This document shows, one piece after another, positions 10,183-20,756 of a stretch of 36,086 nt of DNA. The stretch is from positions 1 through 36,086 of the forward strand of contig CAJVPP010000326.1 in the NCBI GenBank assembly GCA_910592005.1, read 5' to 3'. A program made the position numbers and the translations under genes. The notes under the pieces were generated by a model. It made no database searches. It was not told the DNA's origin and was given only the letters and a program-made list of their open reading frames with translations. This DNA is from Funneliformis mosseae (taxonomy: Eukaryota; Glomeromycota; Glomeromycetes; Glomerales; Glomeraceae). The number at the start of each line of letters is the position of its first letter. Position 1 is the first letter of the stretch.

Positions 10183-13100
10183 TTGCTCGGACAATTTTCT
10201 TTCATTCAAAGAGATTTTTGAGCCAATTAAAGGGAAAAGATGCAATCTGACAATAATAAGAAGAAACCTTAATTTTGAGTTTCACGAAGGGAAAACCTGT
10301 GAGTGTCTGGGAGTTGATGATCAATTCTCAGAAATTTTTTCTTCGATTAAATAAAAAATGGATTTGATAAAATGAAACCCGCCAACTAAAAATTCTTCCC
10401 ACCCCACCATAAATCACTCACAGGAACTATTGATTGTACAATGGCTAACTTTTGTTTTAGAAACTGCAGAGAACAATGAGCCCAACAATAAAATGTCATA
10501 CGTATATTATGTCAACAAACATTTTTCTTGTCAAACCGATGAACGCATTTTTCAAGACTAAAAGGAATCACCATTTTTTTTTCTTATCGATGCGTGCTTG
10601 ATTTACCGTATGGAGTGATATGCATCAATTTGTTGTCATGCGGTCGCTCATGGGCGTAAGGTTTTATTACAAAGATGGTTTTCGCCACGGTAGAAGGTTT
10701 CTTATCATAGAATTAAAAAAAAAAAAAAAAAAAAAGATAAGGAGCATAAGTATGACATTTGGCAAAAATTTAAAGTTTTAATTAAATATTTTGCGGAACC
10801 AATAAAGATCTTTTTAAATAAATATATATATATAAAAAAAAAAATAAAATAAATTCGGAGAATTATCGAAGTTCAAATATGAGACAAATTAAATTAAAAG
10901 CCGCGTCGTTTGACATTTCAAGGAAGCCCCGTGCTATTATGTTACAAACAAACAGTTGTGATACAACGTCAAAAAAAAAAAAAGCGTTGTTGCCAAGTGA
11001 ACTTGCCAAGCGAACAAAAGAAATCGTACAAAGGATTACTTACCTAATGATTAAGAATGATTCATCAAAAAAAAAAAAAACCGGATCAAACTTATTCTTT
11101 CAATTCATTCTATCACAAGGTCGACAAAACAAAGATTTGTGGGGGAGCGACACACGGCATATGATAAGGAAAACAGAAATCGCGTGTTTTTGCCTCATGT
11201 AAATCTTAGAATTTGATATTTAGAACGTTTTGTGATTCACTGGATGAAGAGAAAGTACCGGTTAAAAGAATTATTCGTGTTACAAATTCATTTAAATGAA
11301 CTTTAATCACTAATTTAACTATTTTAATTGTATGGGGTTCTTTTTTTGGAATGCATTGCGGTATTTTATTTTTTTTTATTTTATTCTTTTTTTAAACAAA
11401 AAAAAAAAAAAAACTTATTATATATTTTAATATTTTAAATTTTAAATCACAAAGTAGGGGTTTAAATATCGTTATTAATTTTAAGTGACACGAAAATTGG
11501 AATTTTTTTTTTTTTTATTCTATTGGTTGTTTACCTATTACAGCACAGACATAAATTATTTATATTTAAGAAGCTGAAGTTTGAAATGTTTTTGGTCCCT
11601 TCATAAAGTTTTACGCTTCCTTTCCAATATCAACTTCCATATTCCGTAAGAAAAAAAATTGTCCGGGATGAATCGTGGTATCACTCTCCCTTAACAAAAA
11701 TAGTCTGGAACTATTGTCATCAATCAGGCTTTCTTCTCGCTCTCGGTATCGTAAACCGTTTGATGTAAGCCTTCCCTGCAAAAATCGCGTGATTCCATTG
11801 GATTTGTTTCTTCTTACGGATTCCCTTTTACCTTTCATCCGATTCTTCGTCATCTCGTCATCTCGGGATCAAATGCCAACAACCTACGCGAATTGGTCGA
11901 TCCCCCAATATACGGACATTTTATTTTTTATACATAAAAAAAAAAATCAAAAAAAAAAAAAAAAACATCAAAAAATCAAAAAAAAAACATTTTTTCTTTT
12001 TCTATTCACGTCGTTTTAGTTGTATATGCTGGACATTTAAAATGTAAATAATGAATTAAAAAGTGATTTAAAACGAACATTGTCAAAATTAGATTTCAGA
12101 TATTAAATAATTAGACCGCCCTCACTCAAATAGTTGCACTCATTTTGATGAAATCATCGAATAGAAAAAATTTATGTGGTGTTGCTATTACTAGCTCTTT
12201 TGTAGTATTCAAAATAATTTTTTTCTTTTCCTTGAGATACATCAATTATCTTTTCGATCGTGATTGTTATTATTCTGCGAACTTTTGGCGCTTTATATTT
12301 TTTTTTATATTTTTTTATTATTCGATTCGTATTATTTTATATCGTACGGGTTTCGCAAAGTCTTACCCAGAGTTGGACAAAAAAAAAGGTAGACTTATTT
12401 CATTTTACTTTTTTAAATTTTTTTTTCGATAACAGTTGTATCGTTGTATCCATACAAATCATGATCCGTTACAAACATTAGAGTCGACTCTTTTACTAAG
12501 TTAAAAAAAAAAAAAGATTTCTTTTATTAGATCAGCTTTTATATGCCTTTTCGTTCCACCATTTAAGATAAATATTTGTAAGAATTATAAATTAGAATAT
12601 ATGTAAATAGCTAATCCGGCCGGAATTAGCACTTTTTGTTTGTATTTATTTTTATTTTTATTTTTCTTTTTAGAAATTAACAACATAAACAAAAAAAATA
12701 TCGAGTTTTGGGAAATCATTTTTGTTTAATAAACAAATTAAAAAAGAGATTTAAAAAATGCCTTATCGATGGAGATTGTCTCGTGATATCCATTTATTTA
12801 ATATTTTTTTTTTTTTTTTTTTTTTTTGTTGTTGTTTCTCGATCCTGCAGGGATTATTAAAATCTTAACGCAGTGTCCATTGAAAATCGGATCTGCATCT
12901 CACGCGAAAAAAAAAAAATTGTTTCTTGGCTTTCTGATTGATTGAACCAAAAAAAAAAGATCATCTTGGTACAGATGATGATGATTTGGCACAGTTAATT
13001 GGTCCGAAGTTGATTGGCCAGATCTGCATGCTTGAAACCTTGAAACCAAATATTTTCTTTTTTTTTTTTTAGTTCGAAAATGCAAATAAACACAAATCCT

Positions 13101-13689
13101 ACAGGGTACGACAACCAATGATGACAAACGTCACGTTATATTCGAAATAAAAAAAAATTCATTCCTAATCTCATAGCTCATTTTGTTTTTCTGATGGGTT
13201 AAAAAAAATAATTAATCTTTACTGTACCTTGTTCGTTTTTTTAAAAAAACATGATATTAAAAAGTTTTGCTTCATTTTTCCTTGTATCAAAAGGATTTTG
13301 ATACCTGTTGAATTCGGCATGAATCTCAATGAATAAATTCCAATTTCTTACTTTTTTAAAGGTACTACCCATTTTGATTTTGTCACCTTTGACGTGAGTT
13401 TACGTTTCCCAACTTTTGAAATTTTTTCGGAATTTAGGAAAATTATAATTGTCCGTAATTGTTTGGTAATAATCCATTGATTGGAAAGATTCTTTTTTGG
13501 TATCAAAAGTTCTTAACATTTTCGTAATTTTGTATCAATTATATATTATTTAATATTGGTCGAGACTTTTTGTGAATTAAGGCTATGATTGGTCAATTGA
13601 CCAGCTGATCAACGATATAAAATCAAGAAAAAATATATATATTTAATCCCATCCTTATTTTTTAAATAACCATATCATGAACCTTTCCA

Positions 13690-14779
13690 ATGCAATTATC
13701 CAATCCTTACATCTTTACTATCAGTTGTGATGAAATGAAGGGTATGTAGTTTTTTAATATCGTATATTCAAGAAAATAAAAAGACAAAAACAAAAAAAAA
13801 ATTTTTTCATATGATGACCTTGTACATTAAAAAATCAAACTAGAGTTTCTGAGGAATAAATCAATGATTATAAGGTGCATAAACTGATAGTATCAAAACA
13901 AATGAGGTCATAAAAGTGATAAGAAAAATTGTTCCAATTCAATACTAATCATCTCTCTCTCTGTTTTGTAATATAAACAAAGGTTTTGGCGGAAATAAAC
14001 ATGAAAGGTAACGTATCATTATTTAAATATTGGGATAGAGAACGTGAGGTGTTTTTTTTTTTTGCAAGGATGAATAATGCAATAAAAGCTGGAATTACCG
14101 GCTGAAAATTTGTGTTGATAAAATTTTGCACCATAATTGGACTGAGCAAAAAAAAAAAAAAAAAAAAAAAGAAATTCATCTTAATGATAATGAAAATGAA
14201 TGATATAAAATATATTATATTCTTATCAATTTTTCTTCTTTTCTTATCTTAACACAGTTCGAGCTTTGGAATCAAAAGTTTTCAAAGGTTACAGTAACAT
14301 AGATACAGTGCTTTCGGTATGTTTACTTTTTTTAAATGAATGAATTTATTTTTGCAACTGATGAACAAGATGACGAGTCAGAAAAGAAGTCATTTCTTGC
14401 TTGTTGATAACCTTATCTTTTACCATTCATGCTTAACTGATGTTAATTATTTACGTAAAGTTAATCATCTATGATTATCGTTTAATCTTACCTATTAATA
14501 TCTCTCTTGTTGTTAGTAACGAACCTTTATAATCTCGTGATTCTTCTTGGCCATCAAACGATCGAACCCTTGCAGTTACTTTTGGTGTTATCTAACTTGG
14601 TCGAGCATTTTAAGTATCGATATAGTAGAATCTCTAGGTAAGATTCATCGATATATTGTTGCTACTCTACGGTTTCAAATTGCATTATCTAAAAATTTGG
14701 CCATTTTTATTTTTGGTAAAAACTAATTTCGTTTAGATTGAAATTTATGGAAAAAAGAAGGTTCACCAAGATTAAGTGA
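13690..14779 (+). CDS. candidate small spliced gene, unknown product
   Basis: Four exon-like pieces join in phase: 13690-13741 (starting MQLSNPYIFTISCDEMK), 14258-14316 (RALESKVFKGYSNIDTVLS), 14576-14637 (LLLVLSNLVEHFKYRYSRIS) and 14737-14779 (RLKFMEKRRFTKIK, then TGA), 71 residues in all. Splice sites are fair: donors GTATGT, GTATGT and GTAAGA; acceptors after a C/T-rich tract ending AACACAG, then TTGCAG and GTTTAG. An alternative first exon, ATGAAAG at 14001-14007 before GTAACG, joins exon 2 in the same phase. The first intron (516 bases) is long for this window. No family is recognised and the model may be chance, so treat it as a hypothesis. It could also be the spliced leader of a non-coding transcript. 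Confidence 0.2.
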
Positions 14780-16023
14780 GAGATAATTAGTTTCTATACT
14801 TGGCTTGGCTGGATGCTACCCTATTAAGACATGTCGCCCGAGTTAATGATTAGGTTTTTCAAACATCCATTCTTTCCAGTTTCCCGTATTGAATGACTGA
14901 GTGACCTACTGAATCCAATCTACCTAAAGATGGGATCGGAAACAAAAAAACATCATCGTCATTCGTCATCTCAATAACCTCAAGAGAGTAAAAAAATTTC
15001 CAAATGGATGAAACAATCCGAAAATTATTCCTTGGACGATCCGTCCGCACTCTTGGCGCAACATTCCCTCTAGTTTCTAGAGGAGTAATTAATTCTGGGG
15101 GTTACTTGTAAATAGGAGTGAGTTGCATTACCGTAGCAGGAGATGATTCGTCGTTCATTTTACGAGAAAAAAGGTAGACTAGGAAACGGGAACCATTGTT
15201 AAGCCCGGAACGATCTTAACTAAAAAAAATTCACACCGGTATTTGCTTTATCTAGACTTTTGTGCAATTACAAAAGCCAATCAGCATCGAACCAATTATT
15301 GAGCGGGCGGACATCGGGACACTTTGCATAGAATATATAGTCCTTCACTTCGTTCCGGACTAATGAATGGGAGATTTTGATAATTTTTGGCAGATTAATT
15401 AAACACCTGTCAAAAAAATTTAAACAATGGGGGTGGGGGTTTTCATTTCAGAAGCGTTACTAGATGAGATCCCAGTTTGACCTTTTTTTGAAAAAAAATC
15501 TGTTGGAAAATGATCCAGAATTCGTTATGGGTTTTCTTAATCAGATAAGAAAGTGGATTAAAAGTATTCACAGAAACGTGCTTAACCCAATGTACGAAAC
15601 GGCATCTTCCAAAATTGTTCATCAATAGACATCACTTCGCTCGAGATAAGTTTTGGGTCCTTTTACAAATCCTTTCCCTTGAATATTCCAATTCACTTAA
15701 TTATTATATATAACATCATTCACCACAACCCAAGAAGTGTGGATTCTTAAAAATTTGATATTTTCACTAACTTTGTAAAAATATAGTTCCATGCAACAAG
15801 TAAAAGTTGTACTTTTGCCTTTTATTAGATTGGCAATTCGAAAATGACAATAAAGTTTGCAATCATCCATTCAACATGAATTTAAATATTAATATCGTGG
15901 GTTTTAATGATGAATGCAATAATAAATTAAGTTTAAAAATAATCAAAAGATTCAATTCATAAAGCTTTTTATTATTTCATAAATTAAATCATTAAAAAAT
16001 TATTCAGCTTTAGATTAATCAAT
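14780..16023. other. intergenic region downstream of FPP synthase
   Basis: No supported gene. It is slightly richer in GC than the rest of the desert between about 14820 and 15370. TAGTCC at 15338-15343 and GGACTA at 15357-15362 form a short 6-base inverted repeat. Open frames here are short and lack splice partners. The FPP synthase 3' UTR should lie at its right end. Confidence 0.5.
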
Positions 16024-17729
16024 CTATTTAGTTCTTTTATAAATCTTATTCATAAAAGTAATAAATACTTTACGTTTAACAAGAGAATCATCTAATTGTG
16101 AAATACAATCGTTTAATTTTTTATAAGATTGTTCCTCATATTCTTTATATAATTTCTCAAGTTCTAGTTCCTTATAAATTTGTTTAATAATGGCAACATT
16201 ATCTGGATTTTTCTTTCCATAATTTTCCTAAATTATAGAATAATAAAAAAAATTAAATCTTTGAACGATAATGATAATGATTAGTTTATTCTTTACTCAC
16301 ATCTAATAATTTACGTTGTTCAGGAGATACTTTTGTTAATGCTTTATTCATTAACCAAGAACATTTATTATCTTGGATATCAGTTCCGATCTTTCCAATA
16401 ACTTGTGGGTCTCCGTAGCAATCAAGGTAATCATCCTACCCAAAATCGTTAAAGTATTAGGATCAAAAAAAAAAAAAAAAAAAACCATCGCGTCTCGATT
16501 CTACTTACTTGAATTTGAAAATATTCGCCCAATGGTAACAAAATTTTCTTTGCCTGCTGGAAGGCCAGTTCCTTTTTAATTCCAGCCTAAGGAAAATAAC
16601 GGGTTTTACAGGTTATACTTACGTATCATGTTCTAACTATATCAATAATAACGTACCATGTGCATTGCAAGCGCAACTGGAAGGTAAAATGAATAAAAAG
16701 CCGTTTTATAGAGTACAATGAGGTGGTATCTAAAATCAATGAATAATGGTAAATTATAAGAAATGTAAACAATATCACACAATATGTAATACCTACTTTT
16801 CAATTGAAAATCTATTCAAATCAACATTGTCTTCGGGTGCAGTTATTAAATCCAAAAGCTGTCCGAATTCAGTTTCTAATGTGATCTATCAAGCATACAA
16901 ATTATCAAAGAGGTTTAGAATAAGATCATTAAAATAAAATAAATTGATTTTCCTCTTTGCATTCACCTCATGAAACAATTCAACCAAATCAATGTAATAT
17001 GGCTCTTGGCGAAAATACTTTTTCAAAAAAAAATAAATAGCAGACTTCAATATGAATGCGTCATTAATCGCAATCATACCAACACCTTCCTATAATAAAG
17101 TTTTTTTTTTTTTTTTTTCACGAGAAACAATTAAATTCTATTTTCCAAAAATTTAAAAACAAACAAAATTATGAATGTTTACCATTTTGTACCAACATGG
17201 ATTTCCACGACGTGTGATCGATGCATCCATGATGTCATCGGAAACGAGAAAGTACGCTTGGAGCTATGAATAACATCATTAATTGATATAATGACGCAAT
17301 AATGATATAATTATATGATACATACAAACTCGACGCACCATCCCAAAACTCGAGACTTAAAAAGTTCTTCTTCGGTCAATTGATCATTCTTTAATATTTT
17401 GAGTGTATCAACAACCGATAATCCTCTATTCATTTTTCCTAATTATTTTATATTATTAAAAAAAAGACTTATCGAAATTATTCGTCAAAAGAGTTCGGTT
17501 TACCTCCGGGAACATTATGATAAAAATTCTATTAATTTAATATCGAGTTAATAAATAATCGAAAGTTTGTTCAAAAAAATTAAAATTAATTATTTGCCTT
17601 CTTAATCCATTCCACAGATTCTTCAGGAAAATTTCTAGCACGAGCTTCCTTCAAAAATTCTTCGGTGAGAATGGGGAATAGGTCTGTAAAGCATTTTGTA
17701 GCTTGTTCTTTTGTTCCTTGAGTAGACAT
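16024..17729 (-). CDS. ERG20: farnesyl diphosphate synthase
   Basis: Ten exons in phase: 17729-17598, 17528-17504, 17438-17326, 17263-17183, 17089-16967, 16885-16797, 16729-16657, 16586-16509, 16435-16301 and 16227-16024, 350 residues, the usual length. The enzyme condenses IPP with DMAPP and then GPP to make FPP for sterols, ubiquinone, dolichol and protein prenylation, in the cytosol. The first Asp-rich motif DDIMD is at residues 99-103, preceded by LQAYFLV. The second, DDYLD, is at 239-243 after [36 protein letters not shown] and [16 protein letters not shown] are family-typical, and the basic C-terminus KIYKRTK closes the active site in relatives. An aromatic Phe lies just before the first motif, as in short-chain (C15) enzymes. 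Intron 1 appears to be GC-AG (separate entry). Confidence 0.95.
17529..17597 (-). other. probable GC-AG intron in FPP synthase
   Basis: Exon 1 ends ...VEWIKK at 17598 and is followed by GCAAAT. The acceptor AATAG ends at 17529, and the next exon reads NFYHNVPGG. Joined, [18 protein letters not shown] matches the family pattern W-x-x-x-x-x-Y/H-N-x-x-G-G-K-x-N-R-G. No GT donor near position 17597 keeps that reading. An upstream GT in the ...EES|VEW codons would delete the conserved Trp. GC-AG introns are a known minor class of the major spliceosome. Confidence 0.75.
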
Positions 17730-18008
17730 TTTTAAGGAATAATTTTTTTTTTTTTTTTTTTTTATGAATTAAATAGATATTTTTCGCACATCAAATTTCC
17801 AATTTTTGATGATTGACCCGATTAAATGACTAATACAGGTTTCTTTATTTATGCAGCGTTCAATAAACTGCAAGCAAACAAACACATTATTTCTAATGAA
17901 TTTGGAAAAACAATAACTCTTTTTTAACGATCATATTTTATTTGTAATTATCATATATATTTTATTGTAACAAAATGTTGAGTTAATTCGTTTATAAACA
18001 ACTAATTA

Positions 18009-18585
18009 TTATTGTTCTTGTCGCGGTTGTTCTTGTCTATCACCATGATGTTGTTCAATAATATTAATCGAATGATTTTGCAAATCTTCGATGGTAACCG
18101 AATGATCTCTCTCCGCTTTGACCTAATTTAATTAGAAAGGGGATGAGATTTTTAAAAGCCGTAAGATTTTATGATTGGATGTAAATCTTACCGCTGCTTC
18201 GCTTTCGGATGCTAAATTTTCACTCCACCCTGGAGCTGATTTAATTGTACTCGTTTTTTCTAATCAATTGAATTGTTTAAAATAATTATTACCCCAAATC
18301 GAGTTTTTTTTTTTTTTTTTTTTTATTGTTAAATTTTAAAGTATTAACCTTTCTTCACGACCTTTTCTTTTTCTTGCTTTACAATTTCCGGATCAATAGA
18401 CATGTGACTAAATAAACACGTATAATTAAAAAATTATTTCAAAGCTACTTTTAAATTTTTTTTTTATTTTTATATTACCTTCCAAGAGGTGAAAGGACTC
18501 GTGAAAATTTGAACGAGAATTGACGAGTTTGCATGAGAAATGAACCTGCGAACAATTGACGCGATTTCAAAAATAGAGTCGACAT
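18009..18585 (-). CDS. small conserved, probably mitochondrial protein
   Basis: Four exons in phase: 18585-18479, 18407-18349, 18259-18192 and 18122-18009, 115 residues. The first about 30 residues (MSTLFLKSRQLFAGSFLMQT) are rich in Arg, Ser and Leu without acidic residues, like a mitochondrial targeting peptide. A Lys-rich helix (EIVKQEKEKVVKKEK) follows, then the core APGWSENLASESEAAVKAER and a helix ending in a Gln/His-rich tail. I recall PGW-x-E-x-LAS-x-SEA-x-VKA-(D/E)R in small fungal proteins of unknown function, but I cannot name a characterised member. It is tandem with FPP synthase (280 bases between). No reaction can be assigned. Confidence 0.7.
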
Positions 18586-19294
18586 ATTCTTTTTATAAAG
18601 ATTAAAACAATTTTTTTTTTTTTCCGAAAGGATTGATCTGAAAATTTATTTTTATTTTTATTTTTTTTTTTTTTGGTCGTTGTTAAAACTCCCCTCTTAT
18701 ATACTTAAATTCCCTCCCACTTTTGGATAACAACACTATGATGATATCCTAAAATTTAATTTTTGACGGGCAAAATAATTCGAGACTAAAAATCAGATGA
18801 CGCATAATTACATAATTTATAAATCATTCATCATACAACTAGAACTTTTAACCAAATTCTTCTTAGCAGGTGATGAGCATTGATTGATTTGGCTACCACA
18901 CACGCGTGAAAGAGACTTTTTATGATTTTTAAAACAAAGATCTTTATTTCGTAATCAGAAAACAAAAAACATGTGTAGAGAAAAGGAAAAAAAAAAAAAT
19001 AAGAAATTTCTTGAAATCGACGCGTACTTTGATTAGGTGATCGTCATATTCGGCTTGCGTTAATTTACTTTATTTACTCGAGGATCTTTTCAATATTCAC
19101 AAGCTTGTAAGCTGCCATTTGGTTAAAAGTTCAAAAAATCAAACATGTAATCATTATATGAGAAATAAAATCGTTAATAAAAGAACGAATTCGTTTTAAA
19201 TTATATCCTTGCCTGTTTCCTAACATACAGGAAAAAAAAAATTTAAATTAAATTGAGTTCTTTCACATTTGAAAAAATATTTTTATATATTTAT
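18586..19294. other. intergenic region
   Basis: Promoter side of the small mitochondrial gene and 3' side of the TUDOR-protein gene. Homopolymer-rich; no further gene or structured element seen. Confidence 0.5.
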
Positions 19295-19631
19295 TTATGA
19301 ACGTGAATAAATTAATAAATCCTTTACTTTATGGGTGTTTGAATTCTCAATCAAGATCCTTGGATCAGTTTCAGACGCTTTCACTTGAACTTGCCTATGA
19401 CCCGCAACCTTGATAGACAAGGATCATATTTTATGTAGTGACATTTTAAAGAAGAGTGAACAAGATTAATTATCATTCTCTTACTTCAGGTTCGGTAATA
19501 ATTTCCTTGATAACGCCTTCGGTAGTCTGTTGAGAACCTCCGACTGGATGGTAAAGAACTCGTTGGCCGACCTTAAGGTCGTCCAAGCTGACGACAGGTG
19601 AAATTTCTTCTCCGGATTTATCAACGGGCAT
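19295..19631 (-). CDS. Hva1/TUDOR-domain small protein (DUF2945-like)
   Basis: Two exons, 19631-19485 and 19408-19295, give 86 residues. The core reads DDLKVGQRVLYHPVGGSQQT, then GVIKEIITEPE, QVQVKASETDPRILIENSNT and HKVKDLLI. This fits the compact beta-barrel of the 'hypervirulence associated protein TUDOR domain' family: an initial G-x-x-V strand, a T-x-G-x-V strand, and a final T-(E/D)-(D/x)-P-x-x-(L/V)-I-E segment followed by a Lys-rich end. Members are small single-domain proteins of unclear biochemical role, found in fungi and bacteria. Position of the single intron within the barrel keeps phase 0. It is divergent from the secreted I9-like gene at 20243. The assignment rests on pattern memory. 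Confidence 0.7.
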
Positions 19632-20242
19632 TTTTATTTTTTAATAAAAAAGAAATTGGATAAAATTTTTATAAAGGTTTGGGTAAAGCTTTAGATATAT
19701 ATATATATTTTTTTTTTTGGTTGTTTGTGGAGTGAAAAGATATTATTCTCCGGTGGGTTATTTATATTAATTGCCCAATCTCATTGAAATGAGAAGAAAC
19801 AAATGTTCAATATGTCATGATCACGAAAACATTACGTCCTTTACTTATTTTCACGACTTTTCACGATTTTATTATGTCGATATGTCATCTAGATGACGGT
19901 TACTTTCTGATAAAAATGATACAAAAGTTTGATCACTTTATTTCATTGTTTATACAAATAAATTATCATTCATGATGTAATTACATTTTTTTTATTTAAA
20001 AAAAGAAAGAGATGGCATGCTTTCTTTCTACTAATAATGGGTGGGTTAAAACTAACAAACAATCGCCTTTCATATGCAAGCAATTAAGTTTTTAAAGCGC
20101 TAAAAATTATATTATGCGTTGTAGATCTTTTGATCCCGCCATTTTCCTTTTGTTACACACGAAAAGGTAAAAATACAATCCCGATTCGTTCGTATGAACA
20201 TAATTCATTTATTCCCTTTTCCCTTCAAAGAAATTTTCGAAA
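19632..20242. promoter_or_regulatory. divergent intergenic region (TUDOR protein / secreted I9-like protein)
   Basis: 611 bases between two start codons pointing outward, so it should hold both promoters. A TA run followed by T10 lies near 19695-19720, and a CT-rich stretch (CCCTTTTCCCTTC) sits just upstream of the ATG at 20243, a common fungal leader feature. No specific site recognised. Confidence 0.45.
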
Positions 20243-20659
20243 ATGAAATCACACAGTCTCTCACAATTCTTTTTCTCTGTTCTTTTATTCACAATCCTTA
20301 CCACTTCTGTTCTGTCCATAACATGTCCACCAGAATATACTGATGAAGTTAATTATACGAATGCAAAAACACGCTACATAGTCTCCCTTAAAAAATCCGA
20401 ACAATCCTCTTCCGATGTTGAAACTCATTTCGCCTATTTACGTGATTGTATGAATAGAATTCTAGTTTATTCCTCGCAAGTGGATTATCATGGTACAATT
20501 AATGATACCATTATTAGTGAAAATCAAAAAGTAATTTATATTTTGAAAACTGTGAATATTTATTATGGATGGTTTGATCCAAATTACGTTGTTGAGAGAT
20601 TGAGCAAGTTAGAAATTGTTAATAGTGCTGAAAAAGATCAAAAAGTTTCTATTAATTAA
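20243..20659 (+). CDS. secreted protein with a free-standing inhibitor I9 / subtilisin-propeptide-like domain
   Basis: An intronless gene of 138 residues, unusual among intron-rich neighbours. Residues 1-25 form a clear signal peptide (hydrophobic FFFSVLLFTILTTSVLS), with cleavage likely before ITCPP. From about residue 44, RYIVSLKKSEQSSSDVETHF matches the first strand and helix of I9 propeptides (Y-I-V-x-L-K...H), and VVERLSKLEIVNSAEKDQKV matches their last segment (L-x-x-x-x-x-V-x-x-V-E-x-D-Q-x-V). No protease domain follows; the TAA is at 20657-20659. Two cysteines (28, 69) and sequons at N37 and N87 fit secretion. Such free I9 domains can inhibit or chaperone subtilases, as yeast Pbi2 does for proteinase B. 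Here the signal peptide suggests action outside the cell or in the secretory pathway, so it is a candidate effector or regulator of the fungus's own subtilases. Confidence 0.75.
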   Translation: MKSHSLSQFFFSVLLFTILTTSVLSITCPPEYTDEVNYTNAKTRYIVSLKKSEQSSSDVETHFAYLRDCMNRILVYSSQVDYHGTINDTIISENQKVIYILKTVNIYYGWFDPNYVVERLSKLEIVNSAEKDQKVSIN

Positions 20660-20687
20660 TATGATAATCTTAAATCTTATTTTTACA

Positions 20688-20720
<33 letters not shown>

Positions 20721-20721
20721 A
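20688..20721. repeat. poly(T) followed by (ATT)n
   Basis: A T run passes directly into about seven ATT units in the 98-base gap between the 3' ends of the I9-like gene and the acyl-CoA dehydrogenase gene. Confidence 0.85.
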
Positions 20722-20756
20722 TAATAGAATTTTAAATACAAAATTTTGAAAATAAT

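Larger units (their letters stand above)
7242..13689. other. gene-poor 6.4 kb region
   Basis: This is the longest stretch without a convincing gene. It is dominated by A/T homopolymers of 10-27 bases, (TA)n and mixed TG/TA microsatellites, and short open frames whose translations are Lys or Phe runs from poly(A)/(T). It must contain the promoter of the leftward SSF1 gene, at its left edge. Items that stand out are listed separately: the GC-richer island at 7876-8022, short hairpins at 8173-8222 and 8895-8914, and the palindrome cluster at 9296-9434. A minus-strand 80-codon frame at 11611-11853 and its plus-strand partner lie in a slightly GC-richer patch but have no neighbours or homology I recognise. 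Confidence 0.5.

Noticed and set aside
10315..10345. C/D snoRNA-like TGATGA and CTGA boxes
   Set aside because: The boxes are in the wrong order and spacing and there is no terminal stem.
11611..11853. 80-codon minus-strand frame (and a 114-codon plus frame opposite)
   Set aside because: Composition looks partly protein-like, but both strands are open, the plus frame ends in poly-Lys from A runs, and no family, splice partner or neighbour supports either.
13949..14179. 76-codon minus-strand frame beginning with a Phe run
   Set aside because: The N-terminus is translated poly(A) on the other strand; the rest has no family features and overlaps the intron of the candidate small gene.
14859..15625. 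Minus-strand frames of 60-63 codons downstream of FPP synthase
   Set aside because: Isolated, no splice partners in phase, no recognisable motif.
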